From NCBI RefSeq assembly GCF_034661235.1, contig NZ_CP141059.1:1797501-1861500 (forward strand): a stretch of DNA of 64,000 nt, in the 5' to 3' direction. Both the position numbers and the translations under genes were made by a program. Numbering within the stretch: the first letter of the stretch is position 1; every line of letters starts with the position of its first letter. Below are positions 19,002 through 28,700 of the stretch, one piece after another. The notes beneath the pieces are model-generated. The model was given only the letters and a program-made list of their open reading frames with translations. It searched no databases and was not told the DNA's origin. Origin of the DNA: Nocardioides bizhenqiangii (GTDB lineage Bacteria; Actinomycetota; Actinomycetes; Propionibacteriales; Nocardioidaceae).

Positions 19002-19604
19002 CAGAACCTCCTCTGACCTCGGCCCCTGGTCGGGTCGGGGGGCGCCGTGCGTCCGGGCTTGTCGAGCGACCGGAGGCCGTGCCCTCGCGGCACCTCCGCC
19101 GTTGATCCAAGAGACCACCCCACCCGCTACGCAACTTTGCCGCCGGATCCTGCGACGGAGCCCAGCGCCAATCGCAGGTGGGGTGGCCTGCTTGTGCGGT
19201 ACCCACATCGGGAGCGGCCCACCTGCTCGAACCGCGCGCTTCTTCCGCGGCGTCTCGGATCTGGTTTCCGCGGGCCGCTGACGGCGGATGGCCGGCATCA
19301 GGGCGGGGTAGCGCCACCGAAGGCCGCTTTCTCGGGGCCACGGTGAGGTCCGATCCCCCTCCGCGCGCGGCTAGGCCCCTGCCGGCATCTGAGAGCACCC
19401 GGCAGGGGCCGCTAGGCCTACCGATCGAGACCGTCCAGCGGACACGAATGCGAAGGGTGACGCCCTACGCCGCGGGTACTACACCTCGTAGCTGGCTTCT
19501 CGGGGGATCAACTCGGTCGGCTATGGCCCCGTCCGGCTGTGCTGGAGCTGCTGGGCGGGGCCGTCCTCGTGCGCGGTCGGGGGTGGCAATGAGTCGTTGG
19601 TCGG
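19002..19604. other. 600-bp segment between the two copies of the tRNA-Val 3' end, no convincing gene
   Basis: No reading frame here has a start context or recognisable protein. It contains a perfect 12-bp hairpin (GGCCCCTGCCGG / CCGGCAGGGGCC, 19374-19410) of the kind found at gene ends. Bounded by tRNA-derived direct repeats, it looks like the remnant of an integrated element whose genes are lost. Minus-strand frames crossing the tRNA give the familiar spurious GATGIEPV peptide and are not genes. Confidence 0.6.
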
Positions 19605-19636
19605 ACAGGTTCGATCCCTGTTGCGCCCACCGACAC
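19605..19636 (+). repeat. duplicated tRNA-Val 3' end (att-like direct repeat)
   Basis: These 32 bp are identical to 18970-19001, covering the T-arm, the acceptor 3' strand and seven flanking bases (CCGACAC). The rest of the tRNA is absent here. An exact 3'-end duplication is what tyrosine-recombinase integration at a tRNA gene leaves behind. Confidence 0.8.
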
Positions 19637-19802
19637 GAAAGCCGCTCTGTTATCGGAATTGATACCGTTCAATGTCGGGTTGCTCCAATTCGTCGCGCCG
19701 ATCGAGCAGATGATGCACCGTTGGAGAAGGATTGCGAGTCGATACCCGCGGGTGATGGCGTGGGGGCTCTGGGGATCTCCCTGAAGCGGGGGTGAGAGCG
19801 CA

Positions 19803-20441
19803 ATGGAGCGCCCGATCCGGGTTGTACTGGTCGACGACCACACGTACTACCGCGACGGACTGGTGGGCCTGCTCACCGACTGTGGCGTCGACGTCGTCGA
19901 CGACGTCAGCAGCGGCGAGGCGTCATTGGTGTCGGTGCCGAAGCTCCTACCCGACGTGGTCGTGATGGACCTGAGCATGCCCGGACTAGGAGGGGTCGAG
20001 GCCACCCGGCTGCTGCTGGAACGGGATCCGGACACCCGGGTGGTGATGCTGACGGTCTCCCAGGATGAGGAGGACATCCTCCGTGCGGTTTTGGCGGGAG
20101 CACGCGGGTTCGTGTTGAAGGACGGCCCGGTCGACGACCTTGTCCGCGCCGTGTCGGATGCCGCCGCCGGCCTGGCCTACTTCTCCCCCAGGATCGCACC
20201 GAGACTGCTGCGCCACGTGGACGCTCCCGGGCGGAAGCCCACCGGCCCTAACCGGCTCACGGCTCGCGAGGCGGACGTGATCGCCCGGATCGCTGACGGG
20301 GAGGCTCCGGCGCCGATTGCCACTGCTCTAGGTGTCGCGGAGTCCACGGTCCAAGACCTCGTCGCGAGCGTGCTGGTCAAGATCCAGGCCCAGAGCCGCG
20401 GCGAGATCGCGGTAAGGGCGATCAGGGACCGGATCGTGTGA
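19803..20441 (+). CDS. NarL/FixJ-family response regulator (system 1)
   Basis: 212 residues. The receiver domain (5-125) has Asp11/Asp12, the phospho-acceptor Asp56 (VVVMDLSMPG), Thr in MLTVS and Lys in GFVLKDG. The C-terminal LuxR-type helix-turn-helix (about 150-205) begins LTAREADVIARIADG. It is less canonical than usual: the recognition helix reads ALGVAESTVQDLVASVL, and the common KTHV pattern is missing. It overlaps the following kinase gene (stop TGA within GTGATG), so the pair is translated together. It is the first coding gene after the tRNA-Val scar. Target genes probably include the nearby lipoprotein or giant secreted protein, by position only. Confidence 0.88.
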   Translation: MERPIRVVLVDDHTYYRDGLVGLLTDCGVDVVDDVSSGEASLVSVPKLLPDVVVMDLSMPGLGGVEATRLLLERDPDTRVVMLTVSQDEEDILRAVLAGARGFVLKDGPVDDLVRAVSDAAAGLAYFSPRIAPRLLRHVDAPGRKPTGPNRLTAREADVIARIADGEAPAPIATALGVAESTVQDLVASVLVKIQAQSRGEIAVRAIRDRIV

Positions 20442-21922
20442 TGCCCGCGCCGGCCGAGCCCCGCGTCGAGATCTCCGAGGTGCGGTCGACCGGCACCCCT
20501 CTGCAGCGACTCGGCGTGCGGCGGGCCGTCGTGTGTGCACTGGCATTCTGCGCGGTGCTTTCGCTGGTCTTCGAGGCCATCGACTTCGACCCGACCTTCG
20601 GCACTCGTCGGTTCCACGTGGCTCTGGAGACCGCCGACGCGCTGGTCCTGATCGTCCTCGCCGCCGTGCTCCTCGGCCGGTTCCGTAGTGACGGGTCTCT
20701 CCGGAATCTCGTCCTCGCCGCCGGCGTCGTCGTGATTGCCGTCAAGAACGGGTTGTTCGCCGCGAACGCGATGTTCCTCGACGACACCGTTGCCGGCGAC
20801 CACCCGATCGTGTGGGGAACGGCGGTCAGCGGTGTGCTCGGTGCGAGCCTGCTCGCGGCGGCCGGGCTGCTGACGGACCGGCGCATCGACAACTCCCCGA
20901 GGGTGGCCGGTGTGGTGCTGGTCCTGGGCTCCTTCGCGGTGGTGGCGCTGGCGTTGGCCATGAACGCAGTGCACGACTGGCTGCCAACAGCATTCCCGAC
21001 GGTGCCTGACGACGACGAGTTCACCGACCTCGACGTCCTGAGCGGCCACCCAGTCAAGATCGGGATCGACCTGGGGACCTCGGTGGGCTACGCCGTGGCG
21101 GCCGCGGCGTTCGCCCGACTCGCCGATCGCTATCGGGACGACTTCGTCGGCTGGATGGCGGTCGGGTCGGCCATCGCGTCGTGCGCGTTCATCTACTACG
21201 CCATGATCCCGTCGCGGTTCACCGAGCTCCTGTACGGCGGTGAGATCCTCTGGCTCTGCGCGATCATCGCCTTCCTTTACGGCGCCATCTCCGAGATCAG
21301 CAACTTGGAGTCTGCGCTGGTTCGGTCGGCGGTGCGAGCAGAACGCCGACGCGTCGCTCGGGACCTGCACGACGGCGTAGTACAGGAGCTGGCCTACATC
21401 GCGACGCACGGAGGGCGGCTCCTGGAGCAGGTGGGTGGCACGCCGTACGAAGCCTCGGTGCGGCGGATCAGCGACGCCGCGAGCCGGGCGCTCGACGAGT
21501 CCCGCGGGGCGATCGCCGCGCTGAACCGGGAACTAGACGAGCCGCTCCATCAGGCCGTCGGGCTGGCGGCCAAGGACGTCGCGGACCGAGCCGACGTCCG
21601 TTTGGACCTGCGGATCGACCCATCCGTGGAGACGCCGGTGGAGTGGCGGGACGCGCTGATCAGGATCGCGCGGGAAGCGGTGGGCAACGCCGCCCGGCAC
21701 GGGGGTGCGTCGTCTGTGGTCCTCGAGCTGGGCGGCAAGCCCGTGGTGCTGACGGTGAGCGACGACGGGCGAGGGTTCGATCCGGGCGCTCCGCGGTCCG
21801 CGCACAGCTTCGGCCTTCGGAGCATGCGGGAGCGATCGGAGTCTCTGGGGGGTACGTTCGAGGTGCTGTCCACGGAGGATGCGGGAACGACGGTCCGGGT
21901 GGTGGTCGCGCCCTCGTCCTAG
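20438..21922 (+). CDS. sensor histidine kinase, HisKA_3 type (system 1)
   Basis: 494 residues from GTG 20438; the next codon is ATG 20441, equally possible. About eight hydrophobic segments span residues 30-285 with no known sensor domain, so the signal is probably sensed in or at the membrane. The phospho-acceptor His311 lies in RRVARDLHDGVVQEL. The ATPase domain is intact, with an N-box (REAVGNAARHG) and G-boxes (SDDGRGFDPG, FGLRSMRER). The membrane part shares PSRFTELLY and the LP.F......L.HP pattern with the kinase at 43546, so the two are paralogues. It ends 8 bp from the convergent lipoprotein gene. Confidence 0.88.
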   Translation: MMPAPAEPRVEISEVRSTGTPLQRLGVRRAVVCALAFCAVLSLVFEAIDFDPTFGTRRFHVALETADALVLIVLAAVLLGRFRSDGSLRNLVLAAGVVVIAVKNGLFAANAMFLDDTVAGDHPIVWGTAVSGVLGASLLAAAGLLTDRRIDNSPRVAGVVLVLGSFAVVALALAMNAVHDWLPTAFPTVPDDDEFTDLDVLSGHPVKIGIDLGTSVGYAVAAAAFARLADRYRDDFVGWMAVGSAIASCAFIYYAMIPSRFTELLYGGEILWLCAIIAFLYGAISEISNLESALVRSAVRAERRRVARDLHDGVVQELAYIATHGGRLLEQVGGTPYEASVRRISDAASRALDESRGAIAALNRELDEPLHQAVGLAAKDVADRADVRLDLRIDPSVETPVEWRDALIRIAREAVGNAARHGGASSVVLELGGKPVVLTVSDDGRGFDPGAPRSAHSFGLRSMRERSESLGGTFEVLSTEDAGTTVRVVVAPSS

Positions 21923-21930
21923 TCCCGGGA

Positions 21931-22641
21931 TCAGGCGGACCGGATGAAGAACCCGCGCGGGTCGCCCTTCGATGAGCGACCCTTTGCCACGCCTCGCAGC
22001 TCGCCGTTCGAGAGGACGATCAGGCGAACCTGCCCGGCGCGGACGTGAGTCACGTCACCGGCGCGGGTCCCGGTGACGGCAAGCTTGAGGCGCTTGCCGT
22101 CCACCAGGCTCAGCGTTCCGGTTCCCCGGTTGCCGAGCGCTATCTGACCCGTCACACCCAGACCGGCGGCGGACGCGCCGCCTAGCTCTCCGCTGCGCGT
22201 GACCGTCAACTCGTAGAGACCCGCCGAGCCAGTGGGTGGTGTGGCCTCGTACTCGACCGTCCTGCCGCTCGGAAGCGCGACCGTGCCAGTCACCGAGTCG
22301 GCGGTCAGCTCGCCCTCGGTCTCCACGTCTTTGTCCTCTGACTTCGCTGTGAAGCTGTTGTCCGAGATCGGCGCGGAGAACAACTCGCTCAAGCCCTTGC
22401 CGTCGGAGAGGTAGATCTGGACTGCGCCGGAGCCACCCTCTGCCGGTGTGGCCACGACGGCCACGAAGGCCGTCGTGCCCGACACCTTGCCCACGAAGCT
22501 GCCGAAGACTGAGGCGTCAGCCGCGACCGCCTTCGGACCCTTCTCGCCCTCGGGGTCGTCGTCACCGGAGCAGCCGGCGAGAGGTACGAGCAGGAGCACC
22601 ATCAGCATGAACCAGCCATAGGTTCGTGTCCGCTTGATCAT
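21931..22641 (-). CDS. secreted lipoprotein of unknown function
   Basis: 236 residues from ATG 22641, which has AAGGGA about 9 bp upstream; the frame extends to 22677 but without a better start. The signal peptide IKRTRTYGWFMLMVLLLVPL ends in the lipobox L-A-G-C, so the protein should be lipid-anchored at Cys23 on the outer face of the membrane. A short acidic linker is followed by a beta-rich domain of about 190 residues with two similar halves (each with a GT.TL/GTVAL strand and a polar turn). No cysteines follow the lipobox. Family not recognised. It lies directly downstream of the giant gene on the same strand, 83 bp away. Confidence 0.75.
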   Translation of the reverse strand: MIKRTRTYGWFMLMVLLLVPLAGCSGDDDPEGEKGPKAVAADASVFGSFVGKVSGTTAFVAVVATPAEGGSGAVQIYLSDGKGLSELFSAPISDNSFTAKSEDKDVETEGELTADSVTGTVALPSGRTVEYEATPPTGSAGLYELTVTRSGELGGASAAGLGVTGQIALGNRGTGTLSLVDGKRLKLAVTGTRAGDVTHVRAGQVRLIVLSNGELRGVAKGRSSKGDPRGFFIRSA

Positions 22642-22689
22642 CCGTCGGTCCCTTCCACTACGCGGTGACTGATTCATCGTTACCCGTCT

Positions 22690-22737
22690 GCCGGCTTCCG
22701 CCGATATCGGGCTTTGCGCGCTACTCAGGAAGCCGGC
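22690..22737 (-). terminator. hairpin at the 3' end of the giant gene
   Basis: 10-bp perfect arms GCCGGCTTCC (22690-22699) and GGAAGCCGGC (22728-22737). They flank a 28-nt loop that holds the giant gene's stop codon and a self-complementary CCGATATCGG. It could end or attenuate transcription before the lipoprotein gene. No T-run. Confidence 0.4.
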
Positions 22738-25700
22738 TTGAAGGTCAGGACGAGCTGGGGAAGGTTGCTCCCCTTCTCCCGTGCGTGGAACTGCTGTTCA
22801 GCATCCTGACCCTCGGTGGCGTCCTTGACCAGGAAGCCGTGGTTCGACCCACTCGAGAACATCGCCTGGACCATCGCAGCCACGTTCCACTCGCGGTAAC
22901 CGGTTGCCGACGTCGTCGTGACCGCCGCGCCGGTCGTCTGTGGCGCGGTCGCCCAGGTCACGCTGCTCTCCGTCCATGACCCGCCGAGCCGGAGCACCTG
23001 GAGGGTGCGCTGGCTCCCGGAGGCGGAGGCCGCGTACAGGCGCAGCTTCGCCGTGTCGACCACGCAGCCTGCCGGGATCGTCGGGAGGTTGAACCGGATC
23101 AGTGCTCGCAGGTTGGCGCTCCCCTTGGACATGACCTTGAGGATCGAGTCGCCGCCCTTGTTCGCCGATGCGCTGCTCTGATCGATCCACGCGTCGGCGA
23201 CGGACGTCACGGTCTGCGCCGAGCCGCAGTTCACCGGGGTGCCGCCCGACTGGATCGTCCACTGCTGGTTCGCGGGCGTCTGGTCCGTGTTGCCGGCCGC
23301 GTCGGTTGCGCGCACCCGGAAGGTGTGCTGGCCGACGGACAGGTTCGTGTAGTCCTTCGGCGAGGTGCACGCGTTGTAGGGCCCCTGGTCGAGCGAGCAC
23401 GTGAACGTCGTACCGGACTCCGGGGACTGGAACGCGAACTGCGCGCTCTTGCTCGTCGTCGACGCCGCAGGTCCGCCCGTGAGGACGGTCTCCGGCTCCG
23501 TCCGGTCGATCGTCCACGCGTGGACGGCGGCAGTCGGGTCGACGTTGCCGGAGGCGTCCTTGGCCCGCACCCGGAAGGTGTGCGACCCGTCGGCGAGGCT
23601 CGAGTAGTTCCTCGGGTTGGTGCACGGGGCCCACGACGAGGTCTCGGGGACGTCGAGCTGGCACTCGAAGGTCAGGCTGCCGGCCGGCGTCGTGTCGTCG
23701 GTCCCGGTGAAGGTGAACGAGGCCGAGGTGCTCGAGGTGGCCGGCAGCGGGCTGCCGGTGATCTGCGTCTCGGGCACGCCGTCCGGCGGTGCGCCGGTCC
23801 CGAACGTGATCACGAGCTGCGGCCGGTTGGTGCTCTCCTCGCGGCTGTGGAACTGCTGCTCGGCGTCCTGGTCCTCGTTCGAATCACCCAGCAGGAAGCC
23901 GTGGTTCGCACCCGTGTACATGGCTTGCACCATCCCGGCCACGTTCCACTCGCGGTAGCCGGTGCCGGAGTTGGTCGTCACTGCCGGGCCCGTGGTCGCC
24001 GGCTGGTTCGCCCAGGTGACCGCGCCCTCGGTCCAGGACCCACCGAGCTGGAAGACCTGCACCGTGCGGCCGCTGGCTGCCGACTTGGCGTAGAGGCGGA
24101 GCGTTGCGCTCGCGACCGTGCAGCCCGGCGGCATCGTCGGCAGGTTGAACCCGACCAGGGCGCGCAGGTTGCCGCCGCTCTTGGACATGACCTTCAGGGT
24201 CGAGTCGGAGCCCTTGTTCGACGTTGTGCTGCCGGCGTCGATCCAGGCGTCCCTGGTGGCCGTCAAGGTCTGCGTCGCGCCGCAGTTGACGGTGGTGCTC
24301 TGGATCGTCCACGAGTAGCTCGCTGCGCTCTGGTCCTGGTTGCCGGCGGCGTCCTTGGCCCGGACCGAGAAGGTGTGCTGGCCGACCGCGAGACCCGTGT
24401 ATGCCTTCGGCGTCGTGCAGGGCTCGTACCCGCCCGTGTCGAGCTTGCACTCGAAGGTCGATCCGGTCTCCGTCGAGGTGAAGCCGAACGACGCGTTGGT
24501 CTCCACGGTCGTCGCTGGCGGCTGGGCGCTGATGGACGTGTCGGGCGCCGTCGTGTCGGCCGGAGCCTGGATCGTCCAGGAGCGGCTGGCCGACGACTGG
24601 TCGGTGTTGCCGGCCTGGTCCTTCGCCCGCACCTCGAACGTGTGCTGACCCACCGAGAGGCCGGTGTAGGCCTTCGGCGTGGTGCACGGTTCGAAGCTGC
24701 CCGTGTCGAGCTTGCACTCGAAGGTGAGTCCGGCCGCCGGAGTCCCGTCGTCGCTGCCGGCGAACGCGAAGCTCGCGCTCGTGTTCGTGGTGTTGTTCGT
24801 CGGGGCACCGGTGATCGTGGTGTTCGGGGCGGTCGTGTCGGCCACCGTGAACGTGCGGCTGTCGGGCTGCCCGACGTTCCCGGCCTGGTCGATGGCGCGC
24901 ACCTGGAAGGTGTGGTCGCCGGGCGACATCGCGCTCAGCTCGGCGCTGGTGTACGTCTTCGGGCTGGTGCACGCGCCGTACCCCGCGCTGTCGACCCGGC
25001 ACTCGAACCGGAGGTCGCCGACAGCCGTGTGGTCGTCGGTGCCGGTGAACTCGACGACCAGGGAACCGCTGGTCACGTTCGTGATCTGCGCCTCGGGATC
25101 GACGACGTCCTCCACCGTCCAGGTGTGGGTCTCGGTCCGCGCGTTGTCCGCGGAGTCGGTCGCCCGCACGACGAACGTGTGCTCGCCGTCCGACAGGCCG
25201 GAGTAGGACTTCGGCGAGGTGCAGGGCGCGAACGTGCCTCCCTCGAGGCGGCACTCGGTCGTGACCGCGCCGCCCCAGTTGTCGCTGGTGCTGAAGCTGA
25301 ACTGTGCGGTCGTCTCGGACGTCGTGGCCGTCGGCTTCTCGCTGATCGTGATCACCGGCGCGGTGAGGTCGGCCACCGTCCAGGTCCGGCGCACCGTCTC
25401 GCTGGCGTTCTCACCCTCGGAGAGGTCCTCGGCGCGGACATCGAACGTGTGGGAGCCGCGTTCGAGGCCTGTGTACCGGATTCCGGACTGGCACGCGCCG
25501 AACGGGGCTCCGTCCAGCGAGCACTCGAAGATCACCGGCTCGCCGGCCGAGAAGTCGAACGTCGCCGTGGAGGCGTCGACCGTGCCCGTCGGCCCGCTGT
25601 CGATCGTGACGTGCGGGGCCGTGAGGTCGGCGACCTCCCACTCGAACTGCGCGGGCAGGAAGCTCGCGTGGCCGGCGGCGTTGATCGCCTGCACCTCGAA

Positions 25701-28700
25701 GGTGTGCTCCTCGAGCGCGAGGTTCTGGTAGGTCTTCGGCGACGTGCAGGCCTGCCACGTCGTGCCGCCGGCCTCGCTGGTCAGTCTGCACTCGAAGGTG
25801 CTGCCGGGCTGGTCGGAGCTGAACTCGAAGGTCGCTGTCCGGCTTTCGTTCTCCACGTCCGGGGTGCTCGGCTCCTGGTCCTCCGGACCGGAGTCGACCG
25901 TCGCGACCGGCCGGGCGAGGACCGTCCACGTGTAGACGGCAGGCGTCGCGTCCAGGACGCCGGTGTCGGTCAGCGCGCGGACGCGGAGGGTGTGCTCGCC
26001 GAACAGCGCGTTGAACTGGTACGGCGAGTCACACGAGCTCCACTGCTCGGCGTCCAGCCGGCACTCGAACGAGGCGGGGTGCTCGACGGAGTCGATCGTG
26101 GAGGAGAACTGGAACTGCACGTCGGCGCCGTCGGCGGTCGTCTGGACGGTCGGGTCTTCCGGCGCCTGGATGATGGTCGTGTCCGGAGCCACCTCCGCGG
26201 AGGCCTCGGCAACCGCGAACGGTGACAGGCTGCTGACGACGCCGCAGACCAGGCCGCCCTGCTGCTCGAGCGTGACGTCGACCCACTCGCCGTCGAAGTG
26301 CAGGACGTGCGCGTCGACGAGTGCGTCGTACGGCAGGCACACGGTGACGTTGCCGACGAACTGAGCCGTCGTGGAGACGTCGTAGTAGAGCGCGTCGGCC
26401 GCGTCGTAGCCGTTCGGCAGGTCGGGCGCCGAGCCAGCAGTGATGGTGGAGACCGACGTCGCGCCGGCCGCGGTGACCTCGGCGAACGTGATGTTCGCGC
26501 CGCCGACGGAGACCGCGACGTTCGTGCCCACATCGGTGTTGTTGGCGGTCGGGGCCTCGATCGTCCAGGCCTGCTCAGCCGGCGAGTCGTCCGTGTTCCC
26601 GGCTCCGTCGATCGCCCGCACCGCGAAGGTGTGGTCGCCGACGGCGAGGTCGGCGTACACGTCGCCGCTCGCGCAGCCCTCGAACGTCGCGCCGTCGAGC
26701 GAGCACTCGAAGGTCAGGTCCGCGGCCGCGGTCAGGTTGTCCGTGCCGTCGAAGAGGAACGTTGCGGACGTGTTCGATGTCGGGTTCGCCGGGCCGAGGT
26801 TGATCGCGGTGTTCGGCGCCGTCGTGTCGGCGGCGTCGATCATCCATGAGTACTCCGCGGCCGGGCTCTCGGTCATGGTCTGACCGTTCAGCGGCAGCGT
26901 CTTCGCCCTGACCTCGAACACGTGCTCGCCGTTCGCCAGGTCGTAGGGGTACGGCGACGTGCAGTCCTGCTCCCACGGAACGGCGTCCGGGTCGGCCGCG
27001 TACTGCGCGTCGAGGCGGCACTCGTACGTCGAACCCGGCTGGTCGAAGAACGACAGCTCGCCTGTCGCGCTCGCGCTGGTCTCACCGGCCGGGACGTCGG
27101 CCCCGGCCACCTGGTTGGTGATCGTGGTCAGCGGCGGAGCGATGACGTCCCAGGTGTGGGACACCGGCGCGCTGGTGAGGGCCGTCTCGTCGATCGCCCG
27201 CACTGCGAACGTGTGCTCGCCACCGGTCAGGTCCGGGATCGTGTGCGGTGACGAGCACGGGATCCACTCGCCGCCGTCGAGGCGGCACTCGAACTCGAGG
27301 TTCGCCGCGGTGGTGCCGTTGTCGCTACCGGTGAAGGTGAAAGTCACCTCGTCGGCGCTCGGGTCGGTCGGCAGCGGCTCGAGCAACCTCGCCTCGGGAG
27401 CCGCCTCGTCGGCGATCACCCACTCGTGGAGCGCCGTGTTGAGCGGGACGCTCGGCAGCAGGTCGGCCCTGGTCGCGGTCACCTCGAAGGCGTGCGGGTT
27501 CTGCTCGCCTGCCGGGAGGTTGGTGTAGGTGATCGGCGAGATGCACGGGAGCTCCGGGCCACCGTCGAGGACGCACAGGAAGGTGGCCTGCGGGTCGGTG
27601 GAGCTGAACTCGATCGTGCCCGTGGTCGCGGTGCCACCGGTCGCGGGCGGCGCGGTCGCCTGGTTGATGGTCACGTCGGGCGCGACGTTCGTGCCGCTGA
27701 CCCACTCGAACAATGCGGGAGTCGAGTCGAGCGTGCCGTGCTCGCCGACCGCGGCGACCTCGAACGCGTGCTCGCCATAGGGCACGTCGGTGTAGGTGGC
27801 CTGGCCCGGAGCTCCGCCCGGGCACTCGACGAACGGACCCGTCTCGCTGTCGAGCCTGCACAGGAACGACGCGCCGGTGCCGGAGAAGGTGAAGGTCACC
27901 GTGGTGCTGGTCGTCTCGAGGTCCGGCTCGGCGATCGCAGGCGTGACCGTGTCGATCGCCGTCTCCGGTTCGCCCTCGATCGTGAACTCGTAGGCGGGCT
28001 GGGGCACAGGCGTCTCGTCGGCGTTCCCCGCGAGGTCGACGCCGCGGACCTGGAAGGTGTAGTCGCCGGGCGACTCCAGATAGTCCTCGAATGCGATCTC
28101 GTGGAAGAACGAGTCGCCTGCTGCCGGCTCGCCGCAGCCCTCCCACACGGGGGCGTCGCCCGCGGTCGAGTTGGTGATCGCGCACTCGAACTCGAGCTCG
28201 AAGGAGGAGGCCTGCTCGTCGTCGCCGCGGAAGGTGAACCGAAGGCCGGGGTCCACGAACTGCTCGGGCCCGATCTCTGTCGCGCCGAGGAACTCGGTCT
28301 CCGGCGGCGTGACGTCCTGGACCGTCCAGGTGTAGGTCGCGGGTGAGAGATCCATGACCTGCTCGCCGTCGGCGTTGCGGTACTGGTTGACCGCGCGGAC
28401 CTCGAACTCGTGCTCCTCCGGCTCCCCGCCCTCGCCGGGCAGGAACGGGCCGGCCTGATAGCCGGACGAGCAACCGACGTACGGCGACCCGTTGACCGAG
28501 CACTGGAAGGTGGCGCCGGGCTGGTCGGAGTGGAACTCGAAGGTCGCGGTGTACGACCCGGTCGGGTCTGCGGGCCCGGAGTCGATGATCGTCTCGGGCT
28601 CACCGGTGGTCGTCCAGACGAACGGCTCGGTGTCGTTGGGCCCGAACCCGCGGTCGCGGCCGGCCGGTGTCGGGTCGACGTTGGGGATCTCCGCGGCGTC

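Noticed and set aside
18954..19843. Minus-strand peptides containing GATGIEPV
   Set aside because: Well-known artefact of translating across tRNA genes or their fragments; useful only as a hint to the duplicated tRNA end.
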